From assembly GCA_002110465.1 (NCBI GenBank), contig NEED01000049.1:1-64000 (forward strand): a stretch of 64,000 nt of DNA, in the 5' to 3' direction. The notes under the pieces were generated by a model that saw only the letters and a program-made list of their open reading frames with translations, was not told where the DNA came from and ran no database searches. The translations under genes and the position numbers were made by a program. Position 1 is the first letter of the stretch; each line of letters opens with the position of its first letter. The stretch comes from an unicellular cyanobacterium SU2. GTDB lineage: Bacteria > Cyanobacteriota > Cyanobacteriia > Cyanobacteriales > Microcystaceae. Positions 8,689-18,114 of the stretch are shown piece by piece.

Positions 8689-9444
8689 ATGGAAATGGGT
8701 AGGGGTGAAAAGTGTATAATTTTTAGACATAACAAAAGGATAGGTAAAAAAACGTTGAAATCCTTAAATTTTTTAAGTAACCTTCGTAGAGAGACTCGTC
8801 AATTTGCCGTCATTGGTTTAGGCCGTTTTGGACGGGCTGTCTGTGGGACTCTTCATAAACTAGGCTATGAAGTATTAGGAACTGATCTTAAAGAATCGCT
8901 AGTAGCACAGGTTTTAAATGAGAAAATGGCCGCTAGTGCCATTCAATTAGATTCAACTCAACCCAATGCTTTAAAAGAAGCCGGAATTTTTGAATTTGAT
9001 ACGGTAATTGTAGCTATTGGTAACTATTTAGAAGAAAGTATTATCACCACTCTCAACGTCAAAGAAGGCGGTGTTAACTGGGTCGTGGCTAAGGCTTCTT
9101 CTAAGGTTCATGGTAAGTTATTACAACGGGTGGGAGCAGATTTAGTGGTCTTTCCTGAATATGATGCAGGGTGCGAATTAGCTTATACTCTCACCAAACC
9201 AGCGATTCTAGAAAGGTTCGATCTTGATCCTGATCACAGTATCGTAGAAATTCGGGTTCCTGATGAATTTCATGGGAAAACAATTGAGGAATTAAATCTT
9301 CGGAGTCGTTATAAAATCAATGTTTTAGCCACTGGAAAAGAAGATAAATTTAAAATCAATCCCACTCCCCAAGAAAAACTTGATAAAAACCTAGCGATGG
9401 TTATCATTGGTTCTAATAGAGATATTCAACGATTACCGATTTAA
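8689..9444 (+). CDS. ktrA: Potassium uptake regulatory subunit, RCK/TrkA-N protein
   Basis: A cytoplasmic gating ring subunit that binds nucleotide and controls the KtrB channel. The Rossmann motif is FAVIGLGRFGRAVC, with the acidic end of the second strand in GTDLKES, then the RCK_N domain and an RCK_C-like domain from about residue 160 (AILERFDLDPDHSIVEIRVP). The start is uncertain: the ATG at 8689 gives 251 residues with a basic leader. An in-frame TTG at 8755 would give 229 residues, closer to the usual short lead-in before the Rossmann strand. It lies directly downstream of ktrB. Confidence 0.88.
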   Translation: MEMGRGEKCIIFRHNKRIGKKTLKSLNFLSNLRRETRQFAVIGLGRFGRAVCGTLHKLGYEVLGTDLKESLVAQVLNEKMAASAIQLDSTQPNALKEAGIFEFDTVIVAIGNYLEESIITTLNVKEGGVNWVVAKASSKVHGKLLQRVGADLVVFPEYDAGCELAYTLTKPAILERFDLDPDHSIVEIRVPDEFHGKTIEELNLRSRYKINVLATGKEDKFKINPTPQEKLDKNLAMVIIGSNRDIQRLPI

Positions 9445-9576
9445 CTGAGAATTTTACTTAGTGTTTTAATCTTCACTTAAATTAACCACTAATCGCCAAG
9501 TGGTGTGCAAGGTATCAAATCTTGATCAAGCCGTGAGAAGTCCTTGACTAACACAAATGACAACTTGTTTGGTAAT

Positions 9577-9753
9577 ATGTTGAGCATATCTTGTAGAACC
9601 GATTTAGTAAGGGTTACAGCTATTGGTAGCAATGATTCTCAACTCTCTGTATCACCCTATGGTCAATTGTCTCCTGGATACCAACTAACCTTAGCACCCT
9701 TAGAAGGAGTAACCCCCGACCAAATTGATGCTAACGATTTTATTTTCAGGTAG
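9577..9753 (+). pseudogene. Small fragment resembling the C-terminal end of a secreted repeat protein
   Basis: A 58-residue reading frame from the ATG at 9577 (69 residues from a TTG at 9544). Its end, LEGVTPDQIDANDFIFR, resembles the last residues of the large secreted proteins elsewhere in this window (for example LNGVNAASLTEQNFMFA). The segment before it is beta-rich and Ser/Pro/Gly-rich. No upstream portion of such a protein is recognisable. It is best read as a relic of a larger extracellular-protein gene; a genuine small protein is possible. It lies in a 399-bp gap between ktrA and the convergent GH13 gene. Confidence 0.35.
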
Positions 9754-9843
9754 TTATTTTCAGGTAGTCAACTAATCCAGATAGCTGCGAAATTCCGATG
9801 GTTTAGAAATCCCAACTTCTCAAAAAAAGTTGGGGTAGCTCAT

Positions 9844-11514
9844 TTAAGATTCTCTTTCAAAAAACCCAAAACCAAAGGGTTTCATTTCAACGGTTCTTTG
9901 TCCATTCCCTAAATTCGTTGCGGGGAAACTCCTAATATTAGACCCAACAATCTCTTTTCCATACCGGAAAGAAATAAGATAAGAGCTAGTTTGTTCACTA
10001 AGATTAAAAATACAAAACAGTTCTTGATCGGGAGTTCTACGCACAAACGATAAGATACTATCTCCTGCTTCAATCAATTCAATAGAACCGTATTTCAAAG
10101 CTGGTTGTCGATTACGCCATTTTAGGAAAAATCGGAAATAATTTAGCAAAGAATCTTCTCGTCCCTCTTGAACCGAAACAGCCAAAGATTGGTAACGTTC
10201 ATCCACTGGAAGCCATGGATCATCATTTTCTGTAAATCCAAAGTTTTTCCCATCCGCTTCCCAAGGCATAGGGGTTCGACAACCATCTCGTCCCGCAAAA
10301 TAAGGATAGAAATAAAGCCCAAAGGGATCTCGCATCCTCTCTTTAGACACACTCGTTTCGGTTAACCCTAATTCTTCCCCTTGATAAATACAAATGAGTC
10401 CCCGCAAAACCGGCAGTAGGGAGATTAACATCTTATCAAACGCTCGCACTAAACAAGCATCATTGGGTCGCCATCTCGATCTAGCCCGAGGAAAGTCATG
10501 GTTACTCATAGTGACACAGATCATTTCTTCCTCATCTGCTTCGAGATAGAGGGATAAATTTTCAATCATTGAGGCGACTAATTTGGGGGTTAGCTTCTCA
10601 TCAACAATTAATGAGCTATTGTAGGCGGTATGGAGTCGATTAGCTCCCCGAATATATTCAACCGTCTGCCGCATCGAATCATCAGCGATAACAATTTCTC
10701 CTAAAGTGAAGGTTTCCGGGTATTTATTTAGGGTTTTGCGGATGCGTCTGAGGGATTTAATATTCGTTACCTGGCTCATATTGTGGAGATTGATGAAGTT
10801 GGTGTAGGGGTTGAGGGGAGAGACTCCATCTTGAACCGGCATTCCTTTGGTACGAGTCGGATTGTCCAACAAACTTGGATCGTGCATGAAGTAGTTACAA
10901 GCATCGAGACGTAAGCCATCTACCCCCTTTTCGAGCCAAAATTCTGCTACTTTCATAATTTCTCTAACCACATCAGGGTTATGCCAGTTGAGATCGGGTT
11001 GGCTTTCAATAAAATTATGGAGATAATATTGTTGACGAGATTCACACCAAGTCCAAGCAGTTCCCCCAAAAATAGAAAGCCAATTATTGGGGACATCTCC
11101 ATTATTCGGATCAGCCCAAACATACCAGTCAGCTTTAGGATTGTAGCGATTAGAACGACTCTCAACAAACCAGGGATGGGCATCTGAAGTATGACTCCAG
11201 ACTTGATCTACTATTATTTTAAGATTGCAGGCGTGGGCTTTTTCGATTAATTCCTCAAAATCTTCTAGGGTTCCAAATAGAGGATCAACGGCATAATAAT
11301 CGGAGATATCATAACCATAATCCTTCATCGGCGATTGAAAGAAAGGAGTGATCCAAATAGCATCAATAGGAAGAGACGCTAAGTAATCTAGCTTTTCAAT
11401 AATTCCTCTTAAATCTCCTACTCCATCACCGTCGCTATCATAAAAGCTACGGATATAAATTTCATAGATTACGCATCCATACCACCAAGGATATTTTGAT
11501 TGTAAACTGGACAT
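9844..11514 (-). CDS. GH13 alpha-glucosidase / oligo-1,6-glucosidase-type glycosidase
   Basis: A 556-residue glycoside hydrolase family 13 enzyme with the (beta/alpha)8 barrel start WWYGCVIYEIYIRSFYDSDGDG, whose DxDxDG loop is typical of calcium-binding members. Conserved regions are present: VDQVWSHTS (region I), GLRLDACNYF (region II with the nucleophile Asp), TLGEIVIAD (general acid Glu), and MSNHDFPRA (transition-state Asp). QPDLNWHNPDV is typical of the alpha-glucosidase/oligo-1,6-glucosidase subfamilies. There is no signal peptide, so it probably cleaves or transglycosylates short alpha-glucosides inside the cell. The exact linkage specificity, including trehalose or sucrose-type activity, is not decidable from sequence alone. 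Confidence 0.85.
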   Translation of the reverse strand: MSSLQSKYPWWYGCVIYEIYIRSFYDSDGDGVGDLRGIIEKLDYLASLPIDAIWITPFFQSPMKDYGYDISDYYAVDPLFGTLEDFEELIEKAHACNLKIIVDQVWSHTSDAHPWFVESRSNRYNPKADWYVWADPNNGDVPNNWLSIFGGTAWTWCESRQQYYLHNFIESQPDLNWHNPDVVREIMKVAEFWLEKGVDGLRLDACNYFMHDPSLLDNPTRTKGMPVQDGVSPLNPYTNFINLHNMSQVTNIKSLRRIRKTLNKYPETFTLGEIVIADDSMRQTVEYIRGANRLHTAYNSSLIVDEKLTPKLVASMIENLSLYLEADEEEMICVTMSNHDFPRARSRWRPNDACLVRAFDKMLISLLPVLRGLICIYQGEELGLTETSVSKERMRDPFGLYFYPYFAGRDGCRTPMPWEADGKNFGFTENDDPWLPVDERYQSLAVSVQEGREDSLLNYFRFFLKWRNRQPALKYGSIELIEAGDSILSFVRRTPDQELFCIFNLSEQTSSYLISFRYGKEIVGSNIRSFPATNLGNGQRTVEMKPFGFGFFERES

Positions 11515-12140
11515 CGGAATAATTACCCCAAAAAAACAAAGGCCAAAAAAACACAGCTTAAATTAAAGCCCAAGTCGCCATTTCTTTGATCATTAGAGTT
11601 CTGACTTTTGAGCAACTCCTCAACACAAATTACAAAAGCTAAATTAACCTAGGTAAAGGGTTTATAAAATACAAGTTTCAGCAATCATCAAAAAGTAACT
11701 ATCATCTATTATTTTTTGAAGATTAAAACCCTAAAATAACTGATTAATACTACTCACTTCACACCTTGCTAAAAACTTTAAAGACTTTTCATAATATCTG
11801 ATATTGCTATCCTTTCGTTGTAATTTTGTCTTCAAAAACAAGCATAGTTTTACATTAGTCTACTTCATGACTAAATGTCAAGAAGTGATTGGATATTTAA
11901 GAACTATAGCAGAATTTAGAATGCAGAATTTAGAATGAACAACTTTGTCATGGGTGAGTTTGAGGGATTTAACCTCTCGGCTTCGCTCGATGTGAAAGTT
12001 TTCGTCACCTTAATAGGCAATGTGATAGTATTAGGAACTTGAAAATTTTTTCTAGCTTAAAATGAAATTAAAAGCACTATAAACTATCTTAAAAAGTTAA
12101 GTTTAACTTAAGTTGAAGTCAAGGTTTTCTGAAGTTTAAG
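11515..12140. other. Intergenic region, 626 bp, no gene seen
   Basis: AT-rich DNA upstream of the GH13 gene, which is read leftwards, so its promoter should lie at the left side of this stretch. The only structure I found is a 14-bp tandem duplication (listed separately at 11911). No open frame or structured RNA stands out. Confidence 0.5.
11911..11938. repeat. Perfect 14-bp tandem duplication
   Basis: CAGAATTTAGAATG occurs twice head-to-tail (11911-11924 and 11925-11938). Short tandem units of this kind are common in cyanobacterial intergenic DNA and vary by slippage. Confidence 0.8.
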
Positions 12141-12419
12141 TTAATGAATTTCCCCTTCGAGTTGAGTAGTGGGTACAAAAGTTTCTCCCGGTAATAGAAT
12201 TGGATTTTCTCGGAAAATTATTTGTCCTCGTTGACTTTTGCGATGAATGGCAATGCCATAAGGTTGTCTATTCTGTTTCGGATGCAAAACACAATAGGTT
12301 CTATAAATACGCCTTGCTGCCTTTAAGACAGAAGGATCTAAAGTGAGATAGGGCTTATTTACTTGAGGTTTGGTGTCCGGCGTTCGAGGTGCATATACCA
12401 CTGTGTCATTTCCCCACAA
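12141..12419 (-). CDS. Small hypothetical protein
   Basis: A 92-residue basic protein without signal or membrane segments. It begins MWGNDTVVYAPRTPD, has a helical middle (SVLKAARRIYRTYCVLHPKQ) and ends in a beta-rich tail (RGQIIFRENPILLPGETF). I do not recognise a named family, but the composition and the compact order of helix then strands look like a real folded protein. It lies 65 bp downstream of the leuB stop region on the same strand order, possibly co-transcribed behind leuB. Confidence 0.5.
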   Translation of the reverse strand: MWGNDTVVYAPRTPDTKPQVNKPYLTLDPSVLKAARRIYRTYCVLHPKQNRQPYGIAIHRKSQRGQIIFRENPILLPGETFVPTTQLEGEIH

Positions 12420-12484
12420 TTTAAACTTGACTGTAGTTTATCTCATCTGAATCAATACGGGCTAAAAGACGAATTAATTATAGA

Positions 12485-13570
12485 TTATGATTCCACGACT
12501 TTAAGTAATACTTCTCCCATTCCCTGACATCCAACCGCTTTCATTCCTGGGGACATAATATCTCCTGTTCGGTAGCCCTGGGCTAACACTTCTAACACCG
12601 CTTGTTCAATTTTACTGGCTGCGTCAGGTTCATCTAAGCCATAGCGTAACATCATGGCTGCACTTAATACCTGAGCGAGGGGGTTGGCTTTATCTTGTCC
12701 GGCAATATCAGGGGCTGAACCGTGGACTGGTTCAAATAATCCTGGTTTTTCTAATCCTAAACTGGCTGAGGGTAACATCCCAATACTTCCGGTTAACATC
12801 GCTGCTGCATCGGAGAGAATATCCCCAAATAAATTACCCGTGACAATAGTATCGAATTGTTTGGGGGCGCGAACCAATTGCATCGCTGCATTATCAACGT
12901 AGAGATGGGATAGTTCTACATCAGGGTATTGAGAAGCCATGGAAGTGACGCGATCGCGCCATAATTGAGAGACATCTAACACATTGGCTTTGTCAACAGA
13001 ACATAACTTCCCACTTCGTTTTTGGGCGGTTTCAAAGGCAACTTTGGCAATTCGGTCAATTTCTGACTCCGTATAAGCCATGGTATTAACCCCTCGTTTT
13101 TCCCCTGTTTCTGTTTCAAATACCCCTTTCGGTTGACCGAAATAAATGCCTCCTGTCAATTCTCGGACTACCATAATATCAACTCCTTCGACTATTTCTC
13201 TTTTGAGGGAAGAAGCGTCTATTAATTGGGGCAAAATGGTGGCAGGACGGAGGTTAGCAAAGAGGTTAAGTCCAGCGCGAATGGCTAACAGTCCGGTTTC
13301 GGGGCGTTGGTGACGGGGAAGATCATCCCATTTATACCCTCCAATGGCAGCTAATAAGACAGCATCACTGTTGCGACAGCAAGTTAAGGTTTCTTCTGGC
13401 AGGGGGTTTCCCGTTGCATCGATGGCTGATCCCCCAATGAGGGCTTCTTGAAAGTCAAATTTGATGTCAAATTGTTTTCCAATGACGTTGAGAACCTTTA
13501 CAGTAACTGCTAGGATTTCGGGGCCAATGCCATCGCCAGGAAGAAGGGTAATTTTATATTGCCGCGTCAT
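12485..13570 (-). CDS. leuB: 3-isopropylmalate dehydrogenase
   Basis: A 361-residue NAD-dependent decarboxylating dehydrogenase that converts 3-isopropylmalate to 2-ketoisocaproate in leucine synthesis. It starts with [13 protein letters not shown]. It contains the substrate-binding [24 protein letters not shown] with the catalytic Tyr, and the catalytic Lys in [10 protein letters not shown]. The metal-binding and cofactor region is [17 protein letters not shown], and [14 protein letters not shown] is the NAD-binding loop. Length and motifs are normal. No other leu gene is adjacent, as is usual in cyanobacteria, where branched-chain genes are scattered (ilvC is 30 kb away here). Confidence 0.96.
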   Translation of the reverse strand: MTRQYKITLLPGDGIGPEILAVTVKVLNVIGKQFDIKFDFQEALIGGSAIDATGNPLPEETLTCCRNSDAVLLAAIGGYKWDDLPRHQRPETGLLAIRAGLNLFANLRPATILPQLIDASSLKREIVEGVDIMVVRELTGGIYFGQPKGVFETETGEKRGVNTMAYTESEIDRIAKVAFETAQKRSGKLCSVDKANVLDVSQLWRDRVTSMASQYPDVELSHLYVDNAAMQLVRAPKQFDTIVTGNLFGDILSDAAAMLTGSIGMLPSASLGLEKPGLFEPVHGSAPDIAGQDKANPLAQVLSAAMMLRYGLDEPDAASKIEQAVLEVLAQGYRTGDIMSPGMKAVGCQGMGEVLLKVVES

Positions 13571-14157
13571 GGGGGAGTTTTACTGTTTAGTTTATGTGCC
13601 AACTTTCTATCATACCCTAAAGTTATTTGATTATATCTTTGATGGCTAATTTTCTGCCTTGGGAATAGGCTTTTTCTACAACTAATGTTAATTGAGATTT
13701 AAAACAGAGATTTTTGGATCTACCGAACCTGTCATGTAAATTAGTGAAACTTTAACTAGAATCTGGACTCAACTTTGCGCTAATATAGATACTATAAGGC
13801 GTTGCATATTTGCGGAATAATTTCGATTATTAGGTAATGTCAAAACCCTCTCCGAAGCTCCACTTCGACTAACCTCAGTGTAAACTTATTCCGAAGATCC
13901 CCTGATATTATGATCATCCCATGATGATGCAACCCCCATTTTTGGGTTAGGGCATCTTGGGAGAAATAGAAGATCAATGACAGAGGTTTAAAAGTAATCA
14001 AAAGCTGTCGTCAAACCAAACTGTCAAGTGGGTTTTCTTTAATTATTGATGATTCTGGACATAAGAAAAGTGGAAATTGTATGAATGTATTAAGTAGGAA
14101 ATTCTCCTAAAACTTTTGCCCAACTATTAAAGCGACTAAAATAATTAATCGTTTATT
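13571..14157. other. Intergenic region, 587 bp, no gene seen
   Basis: This is the divergent region between leuB (minus) and the cysteine desulfurase gene (plus) and should carry both promoters. I see no convincing open frame, tRNA or terminator. It contains degenerate palindromic scraps (for example around CCGAAGCTCCACTTCG near 13851) typical of decayed small repeats. Confidence 0.5.
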
Positions 14158-15324
14158 ATGTCTCAACGTCCTATTTATTTAGACTGTCATGCCACAACCC
14201 CGATGGATAAACGGGTACTAGAAGCCATGTTGCCTTATTTCACCCAACATTTTGGCAACCCTTCAAGCATCTCTCATATTTATGGATGGGAAAGTGAAGC
14301 AGCGGTCAAAAAAGCCAGAGAAACCCTGGCCAATGCGATCAATTGTCGTCCCGAAGAGATTATTTTTACCAGTGGTGCAACAGAAGCCAATAATCTATCC
14401 ATTAAAGGAGTAGCGGAGGCTTATTATAATCAAGGACAACATATTATTACCATCCAAACTGAACATAGAGCCGTATTAGACCCCTGCCATTATTTAGAAA
14501 CATTAGGGTTTGAAGTTAGCTTTTTATCGGTTCAAAAAGACGGATTAATCGATTTAGATCAATTAGAAAAAGCGATTCGTCCTGAGACAATTTTGGTATC
14601 AGTAATGGCTGCTAATAATGAAATTGGAGTCGTTCAACCTTTAGCAGAAATTGGAAAAATTTGTCATGATCACCAAGTCTTGTTTCATAGTGATGCAGCC
14701 CAAGCGATCGCCAAAATTCCCCTAGATGTTCAACAAATGAACGTCGATCTGATGTCCTTAACCGCTCATAAAGTCTATGGACCAAAAGGGATTGGGGCGT
14801 TATACGTCCGTCGTCGTGACCCTAGAGTGCGCCTAGCGGCTCAATTACATGGAGGGGGACAAGAAAGAGGACTGCGCTCAGGAACCTTATACACGCCCCA
14901 AATTGTTGGGTTTGGCAAAGCCGTAGAATTAGGACTAGAAGAAATGGAGTCTGAAGGAAAACGGCAAAGTCAACTACGCGATCGCCTCTGGAAGCAATTA
15001 AGTCAACTAGAGGGGATCTACCTCAATGGTCATCCCAAGAAAAGGTTACCAGGAAACCTGAATGTTAGTGTTGAAAAAGTCGATGGCTCTGCCCTATTGT
15101 TGGGATTACAATCAGTAGTAGCAGTATCTTCGGGATCAGCCTGTTCTTCGACAGTAACTACCCCATCCCACGTCCTTACCGCCCTAGGACATCAGGAATC
15201 CCTCGCTTATGCCTCTTTACGCTTTGGACTGGGGCGATTTACAACTACTGAGCAGATCGAGCAAGTAAGTCAATCAACCATAAGTACCATTCAATCCTTG
15301 CGCCAGGCTACTGTTCGGCTTTAA
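14158..15324 (+). CDS. Cysteine desulfurase (IscS/NifS family)
   Basis: A 388-residue pyridoxal-phosphate enzyme that removes sulfur from cysteine for Fe-S cluster and thio-cofactor assembly. It starts with YLDCHATTPMD and contains FTSGATEANNLSIKG. The PLP-binding region SDAAQAIAKIP is followed by SLTAHKVYGPKG with the Schiff-base Lys. The mobile catalytic loop is SSGSACSS with the active Cys. These are class I (IscS/NifS-like) features. No nif genes flank it, so it is more likely a general housekeeping desulfurase than the nitrogenase-dedicated NifS, but this cannot be settled from the window. Confidence 0.9.
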   Translation: MSQRPIYLDCHATTPMDKRVLEAMLPYFTQHFGNPSSISHIYGWESEAAVKKARETLANAINCRPEEIIFTSGATEANNLSIKGVAEAYYNQGQHIITIQTEHRAVLDPCHYLETLGFEVSFLSVQKDGLIDLDQLEKAIRPETILVSVMAANNEIGVVQPLAEIGKICHDHQVLFHSDAAQAIAKIPLDVQQMNVDLMSLTAHKVYGPKGIGALYVRRRDPRVRLAAQLHGGGQERGLRSGTLYTPQIVGFGKAVELGLEEMESEGKRQSQLRDRLWKQLSQLEGIYLNGHPKKRLPGNLNVSVEKVDGSALLLGLQSVVAVSSGSACSSTVTTPSHVLTALGHQESLAYASLRFGLGRFTTTEQIEQVSQSTISTIQSLRQATVRL

Positions 15325-15364
15325 CTCTGAGTAACTTTTGTTTTCAAGTACCCATTGTGTAGAA

Positions 15365-15389
15365 TCTCGGCCATCTAAGATGGCCGAGA
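15365..15389 (+). terminator. Strong hairpin, probable terminator of the cysteine desulfurase gene
   Basis: TCTCGGCCAT (15365-15374) pairs perfectly with ATGGCCGAGA (15380-15389) around a 5-nt loop. It lies 40 bp after the stop codon. The T-rich tract downstream is interrupted (GGTTAAATTTTT), so termination may be imperfect. Confidence 0.65.
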
Positions 15390-15468
15390 ATGGTTAAATT
15401 TTTACCATTAAAGATTTAAGCTACAATACGGTATAAGTTTTAGTAGACTAGCAAGATAAGGTAAACCA

Positions 15469-17727
15469 GTGACTGCACAAATCCCCAACTTACCAGAAGA
15501 AGAACTAGAAGACCTTAACCCCTCGCCGCAAAAAGGGTTTAATTTTAGTCCTTATATTAGAACTTTTCTGAGGAAATCCTGGCTGCTCGCTGGACTAGGG
15601 AGTTTAGGAGCTTTTGCCGGATGGATGCTTAGCGCACAAGATCCTTACACCTATGTAGGAAATTTTTACCTATTGGTCGAACCGATTACCACCACTGCTA
15701 AACTGACCAACCCCACTGCTCTAGCAAGAACAGAAGGACTGCCAAGAACAGACCGTTTGTTCGATTTAGACTATCCAACCAATCAGGTTTTTCTCAAAAG
15801 TCCAGGAATGACTTTAAAAATAGCTGAAACCGTTCATAAAAAGGAATTGTCTAGAGAAGTTCCTGCCATTTGGAAAGACGTGCGAGAAAACCTAGTCGTT
15901 GAAAGGGCTATGCTTGAAAAAGGTAGAAATCCAGAAACGAAGATTTTTACGGTTTCTTATAAAGGAGAAAATCCGCAAGAAGTTCAAGCTGTTTTATCGG
16001 CAGCTGCTGAGCAATTTCTTCAGTATAGTAAAGAAGATCGCGAAACTAATATTAAAGCAGGGGTGAAGTTTATTGATCAACAAGTCCCTGATTTGCAACA
16101 AAGACTGAAAAAACTTCAATCGCAACAAAAAGAACTACGACAAAAATATGAATTAATTGATCCATTAGCCAAAAATGATGAGATACTAACCCAGATAAGT
16201 AGTTTAAAACAAGAAGTTTTCACAACAGAAAACCAACTGAAGTCTTTGAGAACTACTCAGAGCAGTTTACAAGAAGATCTCAATCTTACTCCTGATGAGG
16301 CTTGGGCAGCATCAACCCTGAGCCAAGATACAGAAAGAATAGCACTGATGGATAAACTGCAAGAACTTGAACAAGAAATTGTGGTTACTTCAACGACCTT
16401 TACTGATAATAGTCCCCAAGTAAAGTATCTACGAGATCAAAAACAAAGTATTCTAGGTTTGTTGAACCAAACTACCCAAGAAATCCTTAATAAAAACGGA
16501 TTATCTGTTACCCCTGGCTCGGCCGCTTTTCAACATCAAGACCCCACTAGATTAGAATTAATTCAACGATTAGTAGAAGCGACTAATCAAATAGAGGTAT
16601 TAGAAAACCAGCTAGAGTCTCTAACGGGAGAATTACAAAAATTAGAGCAGCAAGCAAAACGTTATCCAGTTTTAATCAATGAATACAACGATCTAGAACG
16701 TCAGATTCAGCTAACTGAAGAAATACTTAATAAACTGCTGCAGCAACGTGAAACCCTTAAAGTAGAATCAGCGCAAGATATTCCCTGGCAACTCATTTCT
16801 CAACCTCAAATTCCTCTCGATGGGGAAGGAAAACCCATTGGTTATCCCCCTAGTCCAACGAAGAAACTTCTAGCAGGTTTGATGGGAGGAGTATTCTTAG
16901 GAATGGGTATAGCAGTTTTATGGGAAAAACGCCGTAATGTATTTTTGTGTCCTGATGACGTTGTTGACTTACTCTCAATTCCTCTACTAGCTAATATTCC
17001 CAAAGATGATCGCGCTCAACTGTCTCAAAACTTAGGCCGCAAGTCTTCACCTTCAAACCAGAAAGCGGCATTCGAGAGAAGACAAGCTGAAGAAGAATTT
17101 TTCGATATTGAGAGAATCGATGTTCCCCAAAAGTCAGCTTTTCTAGAAGCATTTGACATACTTTATGCTAAGCTTAACCTTCTCCAAAATACCAATCTTC
17201 GTTCGGTGGTGATTTCTTCAGTCGAGACTAAAGATGGTCAATCAACAGTAGCGATGAATTTAGCGATTGCTGGGGCAACAGCCGGTCAACGAGTACTGTT
17301 AGTAGATGCCAATTGGTATCATCGTCAACTGCATGATTGGTTAGATGTCTCCAATCAGAAGGGACTTTGTCAAGTTCTCCAAGATGGTGTTTCTCCTCAA
17401 GAAATCATTCAAGAAGTGCCTGATATCGAGAATTTATCTATCTTGACAGCCGGGCAATTAACCCCTTATCCTCCTGCAAGACTATGGTCAGCAAGGATGC
17501 AAAAATTAATGACCGAATTGACGACCCTCTATGATTTAGTGATTTATGACGTTCCCCATTTTCTCAATGATTCTGATGTTAAATTGATGGCAGCAAAAAC
17601 TGATGGAATTTTGATGGTAGTAGGAATTAATAAAACCCCAGTATCTTCAGCTAAAAAAGCAGTCACCGAAATTCAAGCTTTGAATCTACCCTTGTTAGGA
17701 GTCGTGACTAATCAGGTTAAGAGTTAA
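15469..17727 (+). CDS. Wzz/Wzc-like polysaccharide biosynthesis protein with degenerate kinase domain
   Basis: A 752-residue inner-membrane protein. A Wzz-type domain begins with a membrane segment at about residues 35-55, and a long periplasmic coiled coil (about 195-430) leads to the second membrane segment (LLAGLMGGVFLGMGIAVLW, about 468). The cytoplasmic C-terminal domain resembles bacterial tyrosine autokinases that control exopolysaccharide chain length and export. Its P-loop reads KDGQST where active enzymes have GxGKST, so the essential Lys is replaced by Gln. Walker A' is LLVDANW and Walker B is LVIYDVPH. There is no C-terminal Tyr cluster. It is probably a structural co-polymerase rather than an active kinase. 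The start codon is GTG. Confidence 0.85.
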   Translation: MTAQIPNLPEEELEDLNPSPQKGFNFSPYIRTFLRKSWLLAGLGSLGAFAGWMLSAQDPYTYVGNFYLLVEPITTTAKLTNPTALARTEGLPRTDRLFDLDYPTNQVFLKSPGMTLKIAETVHKKELSREVPAIWKDVRENLVVERAMLEKGRNPETKIFTVSYKGENPQEVQAVLSAAAEQFLQYSKEDRETNIKAGVKFIDQQVPDLQQRLKKLQSQQKELRQKYELIDPLAKNDEILTQISSLKQEVFTTENQLKSLRTTQSSLQEDLNLTPDEAWAASTLSQDTERIALMDKLQELEQEIVVTSTTFTDNSPQVKYLRDQKQSILGLLNQTTQEILNKNGLSVTPGSAAFQHQDPTRLELIQRLVEATNQIEVLENQLESLTGELQKLEQQAKRYPVLINEYNDLERQIQLTEEILNKLLQQRETLKVESAQDIPWQLISQPQIPLDGEGKPIGYPPSPTKKLLAGLMGGVFLGMGIAVLWEKRRNVFLCPDDVVDLLSIPLLANIPKDDRAQLSQNLGRKSSPSNQKAAFERRQAEEEFFDIERIDVPQKSAFLEAFDILYAKLNLLQNTNLRSVVISSVETKDGQSTVAMNLAIAGATAGQRVLLVDANWYHRQLHDWLDVSNQKGLCQVLQDGVSPQEIIQEVPDIENLSILTAGQLTPYPPARLWSARMQKLMTELTTLYDLVIYDVPHFLNDSDVKLMAAKTDGILMVVGINKTPVSSAKKAVTEIQALNLPLLGVVTNQVKS

Positions 17728-17955
17728 CGATGATTCATTTAAAAATAGGCTTCTAATCATGTAGAATTCTTGGCAACTATACCCCCGCCTATGGTACTAG
17801 ATTATTTCTTAACCCAAAAATGTCTCGTAAAATGCAGTGCTTTGACTTAGTCTTAACTCAATTTCTGCTAAGCAGTAGCAAGATACTTTCAGTTACAGTT
17901 AACGATACTTTCTATCTGAAGGCTTAGAGTTGATGATTTGTCATTAAGGGAAGAA

Positions 17956-18081
17956 ATGTTTACACTGAGCAAGGTAACAGAACTCTGGTCTGATCAGGGT
18001 TATGTAATAATAAAAACCAAAAAACTATTAGCAGCAGCAATTCTGTTGCTATTTTTCGGATATTTCAACCGCCAATTCTAA
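17956..18081 (+). CDS. Candidate 41-residue single-span membrane peptide
   Basis: An open frame too short for routine calling. It starts at ATG 17956 after a purine-rich AAGGGAAGAA ribosome-binding sequence. The peptide begins MFTLSKVTELWSDQGY, then two Lys, and a hydrophobic run KLLAAAILLLFFGYF near the C-terminus, which would form one transmembrane helix. It ends 33 bp before the glucosylglycerol-hydrolase-like gene and is on the same strand. It may be a small leader or membrane protein of that operon, or chance. The rest of the 387-bp gap (17728-18114) holds nothing recognisable. Confidence 0.35.
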   Translation: MFTLSKVTELWSDQGYVIIKTKKLLAAAILLLFFGYFNRQF

Positions 18082-18114
18082 AATTTTTTGCTAGAAAACT
18101 ATAGATAGGAACTT

